Notes: generated by a model from the letters alone, not told the origin. Positions 31,145 to 39,026 are shown, counted from the first letter of the stretch. The stretch: 46,289 nt of DNA from Bacillota bacterium (GCA_023421505.1 JAEZTJ010000029.1:1-46289), one strand, 5' to 3'. Numbers and translations are program-made.

Positions 31145-32503
31145 TTATTCCTTAAGTAGTCCCTCCTTCGTATACTTACAGCTTGCATTCCAAAGCAGCC
31201 ATTCCTGATACCCTGAATTATAAACACCGTCTATCTGTTCACGAATTTCCTTACTGCTATATGTCATATGAGGCTTAACCCAGGTAGCCGTAAAGTCCTG
31301 CAGCCAAGGCCTTACTATTGCCCGATGTTCTCCTTTCGGAATTTGACTAAGCTTTTCATTAGATGCATTCAATACTTTGTAGATAACATTATACGGTTCC
31401 AAGTCCGGATACTTTATACCATAATTACCTTCACCGAAATGCGATGGATATATCATAGGACAGATGTAATCTAAATACTTTGACATTTCAAGATAATTTT
31501 GACCGACTAATCCAGCATCTGTAGTACTATTGATTATTGTCCCATAAACATCAGCAGATAAATAAACCCCCACCGATTTTATTTTTTGATATGCATACTT
31601 TGTAAATTCAGTTATGATTTCCTCTTTACTTTTTGTTTTAGCCAGCTCACCGAAATCAGCGTCCTTAATTCCCTTACCAGTTGAGAAACGGATGTAATCA
31701 AATTGAATTTCATCGAAGCCGATGGCAGCTGCCTGCGTTGCAAGCTCCACTAGATAATCCCAGACCTCTTGATTATATGGATTAACCCAACACTCCCCAT
31801 TATTGTCACGAAAGAGGCTGCCGTCCTTATTTTTTATTGCTAGATCATGCCGTTTTTCTGCAAGATAGGGATCTTTAAATGCTACAATTCTTGCAATCAG
31901 ATAGATATTTTTACTTTTAAGCGTATTAACCAATGCACTCATATCAGAAACAGTATTGGTAACTGCTCCGATTTCCTTTGCCAAAGGGCTATCCATCTGA
32001 TAGGAGATCTTACCAGTGTCTCCTTTTACATCAATAACCAAAGCATTGATTTCAGTCGTCTCAGTCAAATTAATCAGACTATTCATTCTGTCTGAACCTG
32101 CTGTACCGGCTGATATATAGATGCCCTTTGCAACTACCGGAGCACTTCTCTTTCCTTCTCCAAGGTTATCAGAATTAGTATCTGAAGTAACCTCCTCTGT
32201 CGGTTGTGGCGCATCGGTAGGAGTAGGCTTTAGCGTAGGAGCTTCTGTTGGGATTGTTGTTGGAATACTACTTGGGCTTGGTTTTTCCTCTTGTGTCAAA
32301 CCCACAGCAGCAGCTTCTGTTGGTGTAACTGATGCCTTCCTTTCCGTATTTACCTTTGTTTTGATAACCAAAAAGGCAGAAATGCCAAGACTAATCGCTA
32401 CAATAATAATAATCAAAATAAACCAGTTTTTGTTATTTCCTCTTTTACCACGTCTTTTATAAGAGCGTGCATAATTTATATACATATCATGCTTTGAACC
32501 CAT
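31145..32503 (-). CDS. Putative glycoside hydrolase, DUF4015 (GHL-type), membrane-anchored
   Basis: A 452-residue protein with a basic N-terminus, one transmembrane anchor (about 28-48), a Pro/Thr-rich linker (about 60-120) and a TIM-barrel-like DUF4015 domain. Family signatures are KGIYISAGTAG, NALVIDVKGDTGKISY, YLIARIVAFKDP, GFDEIQFDYIRFS (acidic residues probably catalytic), LSADVYG and YICPMIYPSHF. It probably acts on a cell-surface or extracellular polysaccharide; the substrate is not known. The start at 32503 is supported only by a GGGG stretch about 9 bp upstream; an internal ATG at codon 7 is an alternative. The TIGR04086 gene follows. Confidence 0.88.
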   Translation of the reverse strand: MGSKHDMYINYARSYKRRGKRGNNKNWFILIIIIVAISLGISAFLVIKTKVNTERKASVTPTEAAAVGLTQEEKPSPSSIPTTIPTEAPTLKPTPTDAPQPTEEVTSDTNSDNLGEGKRSAPVVAKGIYISAGTAGSDRMNSLINLTETTEINALVIDVKGDTGKISYQMDSPLAKEIGAVTNTVSDMSALVNTLKSKNIYLIARIVAFKDPYLAEKRHDLAIKNKDGSLFRDNNGECWVNPYNQEVWDYLVELATQAAAIGFDEIQFDYIRFSTGKGIKDADFGELAKTKSKEEIITEFTKYAYQKIKSVGVYLSADVYGTIINSTTDAGLVGQNYLEMSKYLDYICPMIYPSHFGEGNYGIKYPDLEPYNVIYKVLNASNEKLSQIPKGEHRAIVRPWLQDFTATWVKPHMTYSSKEIREQIDGVYNSGYQEWLLWNASCKYTKEGLLKE

Positions 32504-32587
32504 TTAACGATACCCCGACTTTTCCCATCTTATTCTTATTTTCTAATGTAAGGAAGCAATCCTATCCATATACTTTTTCTCACTACT

Positions 32588-33655
32588 TTACTTCTTAAGT
32601 TGATGCTGTATTTTATTAAAAACTGAGACTATCTCCGGATCGAACCCTTGACCTGCTTCCTTATTAATTATCTCCATGCAATTTTCATGGGAATGTGCCT
32701 GACCGTTATTCGCATTGTTGATCAGATTATCATATAAATTTACAATTGACACAATTCTAGCGCACAGCGGAATATCCTCACCACTTACTCCAAAAGGATA
32801 GCCTGTACCATCCCATCTTTCATGATGGTACTTTGCAATACTGATTGCCAGTTTTAGAAAATCATTCTGCTCGTTCGTTGAATATATATCCTCTAAAACA
32901 CCGGCTCCAACTGATGTATGCTGCTTTATGACCTCAATCTCATGCATTGTAGAATCACTCTCATTAATGATTTGATTACTAATAAGCAGTTTACCTAAAT
33001 CATGAAGCGGTGCAGCTAATTCTATCGCATCAATAAAACTATTCGTAATTTGATTTCTAAAATGAGAGGACATCTGAAGACTGATCGCTAAAAGCTTACT
33101 ATTCTTACCCACAAGTTCAAGATGTGCAGCTCTTGTAGTATCTTTTTTTTCTGCTAATTTGATTAAAGCTTTTATCACATTTTTTTGTTCTTCATATAAT
33201 TTTCGTAATTGGTCATTAATTATCTTATAGAGTTTTTTATTATATATTTCCAGTTCCTGCTGCATTTTATGCATTTGAAGGTGCGTGTTTATACGAAGTG
33301 TCACTTCTTCAATCTCAAAAGGCTTTGAAATATAATCTACTGCTCCTGACCGGAAACCCTTAATTTTATCCTCTGTTGAATTAAGTGCGGAGATGAATAT
33401 AACGGGAATATCTCTTGTATTTGCATTCTTTTTTAGCATAGAGCAAAATACAAAGCCATCAATTTCAGGCATAGATATATCCATCAAGATAAGATTAGGA
33501 GGCAGAGCCTCTATGGCATTCACCGCTTGGCGAGCGCTTGTAACTGGTCTTGCTATATATCCTGCATTCCGAATTATTTCTGCTAAAACCACCAAATTAG
33601 CATTAACATCATCAAGTATTAATATATTAGGCGGTGAAAAAGGCAAATTCTCCAT
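32588..33655 (-). CDS. Response regulator with HD-GYP-like output domain
   Basis: A 355-residue protein. The receiver domain (ILILDDVNAN, phosphoacceptor Asp in NLILMDISMPEIDGF, Lys in DYISKPFE) is joined by a coiled-coil of about 45 residues to an HD-GYP domain (AAHLELVGKNS, LHDLGK, KYHHERWDGTGYPFG). HD-GYP proteins hydrolyse cyclic di-GMP. The final metal-binding Asp of the usual ADVYD motif is Asn here (IVNLYDNL), so catalysis may be altered. ATG at 33655 has GGAGG 5 bp upstream. It follows the PAS-kinase gene by 40 bp on the same strand, and the two probably form a two-component system. Confidence 0.9.
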   Translation of the reverse strand: MENLPFSPPNILILDDVNANLVVLAEIIRNAGYIARPVTSARQAVNAIEALPPNLILMDISMPEIDGFVFCSMLKKNANTRDIPVIFISALNSTEDKIKGFRSGAVDYISKPFEIEEVTLRINTHLQMHKMQQELEIYNKKLYKIINDQLRKLYEEQKNVIKALIKLAEKKDTTRAAHLELVGKNSKLLAISLQMSSHFRNQITNSFIDAIELAAPLHDLGKLLISNQIINESDSTMHEIEVIKQHTSVGAGVLEDIYSTNEQNDFLKLAISIAKYHHERWDGTGYPFGVSGEDIPLCARIVSIVNLYDNLINNANNGQAHSHENCMEIINKEAGQGFDPEIVSVFNKIQHQLKK

Positions 33656-33695
33656 AACTACCTCCATTCTTACTTATCATTTGTTTTATTAAGGC

Positions 33696-35219
33696 TTATT
33701 TTTCCTTTAGCATAACCATCTTGAATTCAGTTAAGATAGCAAGCGATAAGTCATGATTTTCTTTTCTGACCGCTATTAATAAACGTAAGATATTTTTAGA
33801 ATTAGCAATATGATTTTGGGGAATTAAATTCTTCATGCTGCAAGCTAATTCCTCTGCCTTCTCCCAATTCTCCATCTCTATACATATCGTCAGCTTCTCT
33901 ATCAGATCATTCATAATGAGCATAGCTTTCTTCATATTATCTAGTCCATTTTCTCCCTCATCCGGTGAAATCTCTTTCAATATTCTGTTGATATAATCTA
34001 TATCTGAAATAACATTCTGATCATTTGTGTTCTCCGGAAAGCTTCTGCCCTCATTTAAGTTAGTTGTATTATCTCTTGCTTCAAATTCCTCTTTATTCAT
34101 AATACTGCTTTGCGGTAAACCAAGACAGACAGAGAAGGAAAATGTACTTCCCTTATTCTTCTCGCTTTCTACCTCAATCGTACCCTGCATAGCTTCAACC
34201 AGCTTCTTGCAGATGGATAGTCCAAGTCCAGTACCTCCAAATCTTCTGGTTATTGAACTATCGACCTGTGAGAAGCTCTTAAACAATTTATCTTTCTCCT
34301 CACGGGTTATTCCTATACCAGTATCAATCATCATAAAAAACAACTTGACATACTGCTCAGTTTGATATTCCTGAACAATTTCCAGACTAATCTGCCCTGT
34401 AGAGGTAAATTTAATCGCATTTGATAATAAATTATTTAGGATCTGCATTAATCTATGCTCATCCCCTATTACCCTGTCCGGAATATCATTTGATATATCA
34501 AGCAGAAGCTTTAAACCCTTTTCGTTAATATGTACAATATTGATATCAACTACGTTTTGAATCATATTACGAAAATCAAATTCTCTCTGTTCAATAATCA
34601 TTTTATTGTTTGATATTTTGGCAAAATCTAAAAGATCATTGATGATTGCATTCATGTTGCTACAGCAGCGTTTTATTATGTTTACAGCTTCCTTCTGATT
34701 GGGTTTAAGCTCCATGTCCAGAAGATTGTTACTAAAGCCCATAATTCCATTGACCGGCGTTCTAAGCTCATGAGCAATCCTAGCTACCAATTCACTGCTT
34801 ATATTATGGATATTGTTTAAATCATTCTTCAGGTTATTGATTTCCTGCACCGCTTCCCTCTTTTCAGATACATTGGTTGCCGTACAAATTCCAAGGAACT
34901 TGTTTCTTTTCTTTACTATCGTTACCTTTAGCTTAACTGGAAAGCAAGTTTGATTTTTACGATAAGCAATTGTATCCTGCAGGATATTATGGAATCTTTC
35001 TTCTATCTGTAACATATTACCCTGATCAATAAATACATTTCGAAATATTTGATTAACAGGTACCTCATATATATCATCACCATAGCCTAGTTCATGAGAA
35101 GTAACTAAACTGCAATCAAGAATAACCCCCTTTTGGTCAAAGAAGATTATGATCTCTTGTGTATTCTCCAATAATAATTTATATTTTGTACCTACCTGCT
35201 TATTTATAAAATATTTCAT
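33696..35219 (-). CDS. Cytoplasmic PAS sensor histidine kinase
   Basis: A 507-residue kinase without a transmembrane segment. A PAS domain (about 12-115) precedes HisKA with phospho-His150 (ARIAHELRTPVNG) and HATPase_c (ILNNLLSNAIKF N-box, MIDTGIGIT G1, RRFGGTGLGLSI G2). The last about 120 residues after a variable linker are helical. They contain EELACSMKNLIPQN, which resembles an Hpt domain core with Cys where the phosphorylatable His would be. It likely phosphorylates the HD-GYP regulator encoded next. A GAGGGA site precedes the ATG, and a consensus promoter is at 35291-35319. Confidence 0.92.
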   Translation of the reverse strand: MKYFINKQVGTKYKLLLENTQEIIIFFDQKGVILDCSLVTSHELGYGDDIYEVPVNQIFRNVFIDQGNMLQIEERFHNILQDTIAYRKNQTCFPVKLKVTIVKKRNKFLGICTATNVSEKREAVQEINNLKNDLNNIHNISSELVARIAHELRTPVNGIMGFSNNLLDMELKPNQKEAVNIIKRCCSNMNAIINDLLDFAKISNNKMIIEQREFDFRNMIQNVVDINIVHINEKGLKLLLDISNDIPDRVIGDEHRLMQILNNLLSNAIKFTSTGQISLEIVQEYQTEQYVKLFFMMIDTGIGITREEKDKLFKSFSQVDSSITRRFGGTGLGLSICKKLVEAMQGTIEVESEKNKGSTFSFSVCLGLPQSSIMNKEEFEARDNTTNLNEGRSFPENTNDQNVISDIDYINRILKEISPDEGENGLDNMKKAMLIMNDLIEKLTICIEMENWEKAEELACSMKNLIPQNHIANSKNILRLLIAVRKENHDLSLAILTEFKMVMLKEK

Positions 35220-35290
35220 TGTAGTCCCTCATTTATCATGATATACAATCGATATTATTCTATAATATTCCAAAATTACTATTAAATTAT

Positions 35291-35319
35291 ATGATATTTT
35301 TCTTTTTTTCATTTGTCAA
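35291..35319 (-). promoter_or_regulatory. Promoter of the PAS kinase / HD-GYP operon
   Basis: Minus-strand TTGACA (35314-35319) and TATCAT (35291-35296) have a 17-bp spacer. The -35 box lies inside the palindrome CATTTG-T-CAAATG (35310-35322). Confidence 0.7.
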
Positions 35320-35342
35320 ATGGTATTTTGTGTATACAAAAT
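35310..35342. promoter_or_regulatory. Two adjacent palindromes in the divergent kinase/Xre region
   Basis: CATTTG-T-CAAATG (35310-35322) and ATTTTGT-GTAT-ACAAAAT (35325-35342) lie side by side over the kinase promoter. The second contains TTGTGTATACAA, which also occurs (as its complement) upstream of metQ at 6616-6627. They are candidate repressor sites. Confidence 0.5.
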
Positions 35343-35369
35343 AATGCTACAGATCATATCTAATAATAG

Positions 35370-35399
35370 TTGACATTGATATTTTTAAGGTTATATAAT
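35370..35399 (+). promoter_or_regulatory. Promoter of the Xre regulator gene
   Basis: TTGACA (35370-35375) and TATAAT (35394-35399), both consensus, have an 18-bp spacer on the plus strand. A short palindrome, CACGA-A-TCGTG (35416-35426), lies just after the expected start point. Confidence 0.75.
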
Positions 35400-35415
35400 A
35401 TTTTTGTTAAAAAAT

Positions 35416-35426
35416 CACGAATCGTG
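35416..35426. promoter_or_regulatory. Candidate Xre operator
   Basis: CACGA-A-TCGTG is a perfect 5-bp inverted repeat about 10-20 bp downstream of the predicted start point and 30 bp before the Xre start codon, a typical place for an autorepression site. Confidence 0.5.
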
Positions 35427-35455
35427 CAATAACGAAGCATAGGAAAGGATACAAT

Positions 35456-35794
35456 ATGAATTTTAGTGTACGTTTAAAACAATTAAGGCAAAAAAACAAG
35501 CTGACGCAGGGTGAACTTGCCGACATTCTCGGTTTGAAGCCTACTGCAATTTCAAATTATGAATCCGAGAGAAATGAGCCTTCCTTTGATAAGCTGATTG
35601 CTTTATCAAAGTACTTTGACGTATCCTGCGATTATTTATTAGGAGTAACCGATTCCTATTTGCCGGTTGGGGGAGAAGTCTTGGATAAAGATATCGTTGA
35701 ATTTTTTGATTTATATCAACAGCTTTCTCCCGAGAGTGTTATTGAAATCAAAAAGTTTATCAAGTATTTGCTGTATAAACAGGAAAATCAATAA
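35456..35794 (+). CDS. Xre family helix-turn-helix regulator
   Basis: A 112-residue repressor-like protein. Residues 4-60 are a Cro/CI-type HTH (LKQLRQKNKLTQGELADILG, LKPTAISNYESERNEPSFDK, LIALSKYFDVSCDYLLGVTD), followed by a short C-terminal helical part. AGGAAAGGA precedes the ATG. It is divergent from the PAS kinase operon and has its own consensus promoter with a palindrome at the start region, so it probably represses itself and perhaps the kinase operon. No phage genes are nearby, so it is likely a cellular regulator of the SinR/Xre type. Confidence 0.9.
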   Translation: MNFSVRLKQLRQKNKLTQGELADILGLKPTAISNYESERNEPSFDKLIALSKYFDVSCDYLLGVTDSYLPVGGEVLDKDIVEFFDLYQQLSPESVIEIKKFIKYLLYKQENQ

Positions 35795-35827
35795 GAATTT
35801 AGTACAACGGCTTAAATTATAATTAAT

Positions 35828-35864
35828 GAGGGAATCTCGCTTGAAATTCATGCAAGATTCCCTC
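35828..35864. terminator. Hairpin between convergent Xre and SEC-C genes
   Basis: GAGGGAATCT (35828-35837) pairs perfectly with AGATTCCCTC (35855-35864). It lies 34 bp after the Xre stop and 22 bp after the convergent SEC-C stop. The U-tract is poor on both strands, so bidirectional termination is likely but not strong. Confidence 0.55.
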
Positions 35865-35885
35865 TAATCAGTATATGGAATTTAT

Positions 35886-36392
35886 TTATTCGTTAATGCC
35901 GCAGCATTTTTTATACTTTTTACCACTACCGCAGGGGCAAGGATCATTTCTTCCTACCTTCTTATCCTTAATTACTGTTCCAGAAATCTTCTGCTCACGG
36001 TATAGCTCTTTTCTTCTTTCTGGAGTAAGTAAAGCATCCCACTCTTCCAGCTCATAGAGCCAGTCCGCTTTTGCATCAACCATATTATAATATAATTTTT
36101 CTTTATCAATCGGAAGCTTTATAGGGGTATTCTCATCCATCTCTTCGATCGGATTAGGTGTGGTTAAGCTATCATTAATTCCATCCAGGAAACCAACAAA
36201 TATTCCTAACTCAGTATTAAATTCCTTCGCAAGAGAGGCAACCGTTCCCTCCCATTCTTTATCTACATCTGCAAGTAATATCTTATAGATGCCTTTCTCG
36301 ATGTTAAAATAGTTTGCCCAAAACAACTGGCCAGAGCGACCATTCATATCCTTACCGTATGCATGCTCTCTCCACTCTTGTAATAAACTCAT
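35886..36392 (-). CDS. SEC-C motif protein
   Basis: A 168-residue protein ending in a SEC-C zinc-binding motif (GRNDPCPCGSGKKYKKCCG), the same C-terminal CxC-x8-CC module as in SecA. The rest is helical and acidic with no recognisable enzyme motif (EWREHAYGKDMNGRSGQLFW near the N-terminus). In other proteins the motif binds Zn2+ and may contact ribosomes or SecB-like partners; the role here is unknown. Two starts are plausible: ATG at 36392 (AGGAAGGA about 8 bp upstream) or 36401. The 5' side is a 600-bp region with a GC-rich element and a candidate small RNA. Confidence 0.85.
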   Translation of the reverse strand: MSLLQEWREHAYGKDMNGRSGQLFWANYFNIEKGIYKILLADVDKEWEGTVASLAKEFNTELGIFVGFLDGINDSLTTPNPIEEMDENTPIKLPIDKEKLYYNMVDAKADWLYELEEWDALLTPERRKELYREQKISGTVIKDKKVGRNDPCPCGSGKKYKKCCGINE

Positions 36393-36447
36393 GACTTTCA
36401 TCCTTCCTCGTACAGATTTCTTAACTGCAAGCAATAATTATAAAATA

Positions 36448-36546
36448 CCTTGGCTTTAAGCTAAGGCTCGTAAGCATCTCTACTCGCTCGCGTTGCTCGG
36501 TCAGTGATCCTACTAGCAACTACGGAAGCAAACCATCCGGACGCTG
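36448..36546. other. GC-rich intergenic element upstream of the SEC-C gene
   Basis: About 100 bp with clearly higher GC than its surroundings (46 G/C of 82 bases at 36465-36546 by my count). It contains a hairpin GTTGCT/AGCAAC (36492-36497, 36515-36520), a CTTAGCTTAAAGCCAAG-like palindrome (about 36449-36465) and CGCTCGCG. No good ORF. It lies in the 5' leader of the SEC-C gene on the minus strand and could be a dispersed repeat or structured RNA. Confidence 0.45.
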
Positions 36547-36663
36547 TTTTATCATAGACCTTTACTTATCGCGAACATTATAACATGAAAATTATTAAAT
36601 TTCTATGAGGAAATATTTTTTCTTTAATGTATAAATATTGTAATTGTGTATCATAATAGTAAT

Positions 36664-36822
36664 ATCCTAATGTGGAACAAAGGCGTTCCGTTATAAGGAT
36701 GTAAATGCGTATGCTCTTTCATAATTGGACTCCCCCTCCAATTATGATCACCAAAGAGAAGTTAAATACTTATCCTCCCCTTTTTAGCAATAGCCTGCCA
36801 CAAAGACGTGGCAGGCTATTTG
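36664..36822 (+). ncRNA. Candidate small RNA A with C-rich loops
   Basis: Three consecutive perfect stem-loops on the plus strand: GGAAC/GTTCC (36674-36689) inside ATCCT/AGGAT (36664-36700); TCATAATTGGA/TCCAATTATGA (36719-36747) with loop CTCCCCC, clamped by CTCTT/AAGAG (36714-36758); and a final 12-bp hairpin (36790-36819) with an ATTTGCTT tail. An unpaired CCTCCCCTTTTTAG precedes the last hairpin. A weak promoter (TTGTAA, 16 bp, TAATAT) lies upstream. C-rich loops that could pair with SD sequences are typical of Firmicutes regulatory RNAs. Element 40226-40436 shares the 3' module. The rest of 36547-37009 shows nothing further. Confidence 0.55.
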
Positions 36823-37009
36823 CTTATGCGCTAAAACAGTCTTATTTACAAGGTTTACGTATTTCTTACAAACGATTTCTTTCCAAAATCTATTGATTAA
36901 ATTTTGTATATACGCAAATTTATATGCAAATTTTATATCCATATAATGCATGATGAAATATCATGAAAGAAAGAATACTCTTTATTTAATATAAGTATAT
37001 TATATTTTT

Positions 37010-38476
37010 TCACTCCAATGGCCTTAATAATGGAAACATAATAAGGTTCTTTATATTATCCTGCCCCGTAAGGACCTGAAGTACTCTGTCTATTCCCATC
37101 CCCCAACCGGAAATCGGAGGCATACCATATTCCATAGCAGTGATATAATCATTATCCATAAACATAGCCTCTTCATCCCCACCGGCTTTTAATCTGGCCT
37201 GCTCAAGCAACCTGTCTCTCTGATCAATAGGATCTACCAATTCAGAATATGCATTAATAATCTCTGCGCCGTTAATAATTAACTGGAATCTGTCAACAAC
37301 CTCAGGATTATTATCATTTGCACGAGCAAGCGGAGATAATGAGGTTGGATGCTCTATTAGAAATGTCGGATCTATGATAGCAGGCCGGCTGACTTTCTTA
37401 TACAACAGGTCAATAAGATTGCCTCTCCCCAACTTACATATGTCTATCTCAGATTCTAATTTAATTCCCTTCCTTTCTATTTCAGTCAGCAATTTTTCTG
37501 CTGAATCATAAAGATTTATATCTATATTACAATGCTGATAAATCACATCCCGAAATGTTACTATCCGCCATTTCCCCGCAAAATCAATCACTTTATCAGC
37601 TATTGTGATCTGAGCCTTGCCGAATAATTTCGTGACAACTTTAGTAAGCATGTCTTGTAAAAACAACATATTATCACGATAGCTAAAATATGCGCAATAT
37701 CCCTCAAGCATTGTAAAGTCCTGCAGATGTGTAGCGTCAATCCCTTCATTTCGAAAGCATCTTGCAAATTCAAATACTTTATTAAAACCTCCTACGATTG
37801 CTCTCTTGAGATATGTTTCCGGTGCTATCCGCAAATAAACACTCATATCCAGAGCATTATGATGGGATATAAATGGTCTGGCCAATGCTCCCGATGGGTG
37901 GTCAATCAATACAGGAGTCTCTATTTCCATATATCCGTTGTCTTCAAGAAATCTTCTGACTTCTTTCATAAAATTAATCTTAAGAAGCAATCGTTGTCTC
38001 GTTTCCATGTTCATAATCAAATCCAGATATCGCTGGCGATAGCAGCTGTCAATTTTTGTTATCCCATGAAATTTTTCCGGAAGAGTACGTAATGCTTTAC
38101 CCAAAAAAAATATTTTTGTTGCACGTATCGTTTTTTCTCCGGTCTGAGTTGTAAAAATATCACCCTCAACTCCAATGAAATCACCAACGTCAAAGCATTT
38201 CTTAAAGAATTCATATTCATCAACACCTATCGAATCCTTCTTTATTGCAATTTGGGCTCTTCCGTTCACATCGGAGATTGTTATAAAAGACAACTTTCCC
38301 ATCTTTCGCAATAGAACAATGCGGCCTGCTGTTCTCACTCCTAAGGTATCATCATCTAATGTTTTAATATCGGCTACTTCATGTGTCTTTTTGAATCGCT
38401 CCGGGTAAGGGTTTGTGTGCTCTTTTACATAGTCCAGCTTAATCATTCTTGATTTTTCTAGCGAGTTCTCGTTCAT
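37010..38476 (-). CDS. lysS: Lysine--tRNA ligase (class II)
   Basis: A 488-residue class II lysyl-tRNA synthetase. The N-terminal OB-fold (VRTAGRIVLLRKMGKLSFI, QIAIKKD, GDFIGVEGDIFTTQTGE) binds the anticodon. The catalytic core has motif 1 around EVRRFLEDNGYMEIETPVLI, motif 2 FEFARCFRNEGIDATHLQDF and motif 3 GMGIDRVLQVLTGQDNIKNL. It charges tRNA-Lys. ATG at 38476 follows AGGAGGTTTAT; the frame continues to 38563 but through the leader hairpin. A T-box riboswitch with promoter and terminator precedes it, so expression should respond to uncharged tRNA-Lys. Confidence 0.95.
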   Translation of the reverse strand: MNENSLEKSRMIKLDYVKEHTNPYPERFKKTHEVADIKTLDDDTLGVRTAGRIVLLRKMGKLSFITISDVNGRAQIAIKKDSIGVDEYEFFKKCFDVGDFIGVEGDIFTTQTGEKTIRATKIFFLGKALRTLPEKFHGITKIDSCYRQRYLDLIMNMETRQRLLLKINFMKEVRRFLEDNGYMEIETPVLIDHPSGALARPFISHHNALDMSVYLRIAPETYLKRAIVGGFNKVFEFARCFRNEGIDATHLQDFTMLEGYCAYFSYRDNMLFLQDMLTKVVTKLFGKAQITIADKVIDFAGKWRIVTFRDVIYQHCNIDINLYDSAEKLLTEIERKGIKLESEIDICKLGRGNLIDLLYKKVSRPAIIDPTFLIEHPTSLSPLARANDNNPEVVDRFQLIINGAEIINAYSELVDPIDQRDRLLEQARLKAGGDEEAMFMDNDYITAMEYGMPPISGWGMGIDRVLQVLTGQDNIKNLIMFPLLRPLE

Positions 38477-38534
38477 ATAAACCTCCTGCATAATATTTTG
38501 TGGGCGGCTTTTATAGAGAAAGAATCCTATTACA

Positions 38535-38565
38535 TAATGAAAGCCAGCCTTGCAGGCTTTCATTA
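38535..38565 (-). other. Hairpin between the T-box terminator and lysS
   Basis: A perfect 11-bp stem (TAATGAAAGCC 38535-38545, GGCTTTCATTA 38555-38565) with a 9-nt loop. No U-tract follows. It lies 9 bp after the T-box terminator and about 45 bp before the lysS ribosome site, so it may mark an RNA 5' end or stabilise the read-through message. Confidence 0.55.
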
Positions 38566-38573
38566 ATCATATA

Positions 38574-38890
38574 TAAAAAATCCCGCCCTTATTGAAAAGG
38601 ACGGGTATTATCACCGTGTTACCACCTTTTTTCATCTGCATTTCACAATGCAGACCTCTGCAAGTACAGATAAGAATTCCGTTTGTGTAATTCAAACAAC
38701 AAGTACGGATATAGATATCGATACTCTTCCGCTATAATGGGCGTTCCCATCGTAATCTCAGCCTTATGGCAGTCGGTACGCAGCTCCAAGTCTTTATTCA
38801 ATATCTTCCGTCGTATCCTCTCACACCAACCAGGACTCTCTGTAACGCTTCTGATATTTACTTACTCTCTTCATTGCCTTTAATGTTATA
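38574..38890 (-). promoter_or_regulatory. T-box riboswitch of lysS
   Basis: The minus-strand leader has the antiterminator core AAGGTGGTAACACGG (38614-38628), close to the T-box consensus AGGGTGGNACCGCG. It is followed by a terminator stem (CCCGTCCTT with AAGGGCGGG, 38582-38605) and TTTTTT. Further upstream lie a Stem I with AGAGAGTC and GGTTGGTGTGAGAGGA, and a candidate AAA (Lys) specifier at 38793-38795 within GAATAAAGACTTGG. Uncharged tRNA-Lys would base-pair with the specifier and the T-box bulge to allow read-through into lysS. A consensus promoter lies at 38896-38924. Confidence 0.9.
38581..38606 (-). terminator. T-box regulated terminator of lysS
   Basis: CCCGTCCTT and AAGGGCGGG (one G-U pair) form the stem, followed by six T on the minus strand. 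The 5' arm lies just after the T-box sequence, so the antiterminator and terminator are mutually exclusive. Confidence 0.88.
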
Positions 38891-38895
38891 GGAGG

Positions 38896-38924
38896 ATTTT
38901 AGCATATGAATATTATTATGTCAA
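38896..38924 (-). promoter_or_regulatory. Promoter of the lysS T-box transcript
   Basis: Minus-strand TTGACA (38919-38924) and TAAAAT (38896-38901) with a 17-bp spacer. The start point would be near 38889, giving a leader of about 410 nt. Confidence 0.8.
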
Positions 38925-38997
38925 TCAGTCGACTTACATTTTCTTACTTATGTTATATATTTATGATAGTAATTCCGTAATTAAATCACACCATATC

Positions 38998-39026
38998 TTT
39001 ATATTTACCTTAGCCTCTGTTATAAT
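38998..39026 (+). promoter_or_regulatory. Extended -10 promoter of a small RNA
   Basis: TTTATA (38998-39003), a 17-bp spacer, and TGT-TATAAT (extended -10, 39018-39026) on the plus strand. No protein gene follows; a terminator lies about 95 bp downstream. Confidence 0.65.

Noticed and set aside
36705..36896. 63-codon plus-strand ORF in the intergenic region before lysS
   Set aside because: It runs through three strong hairpins and lacks a ribosome site, so a structured RNA is more likely.
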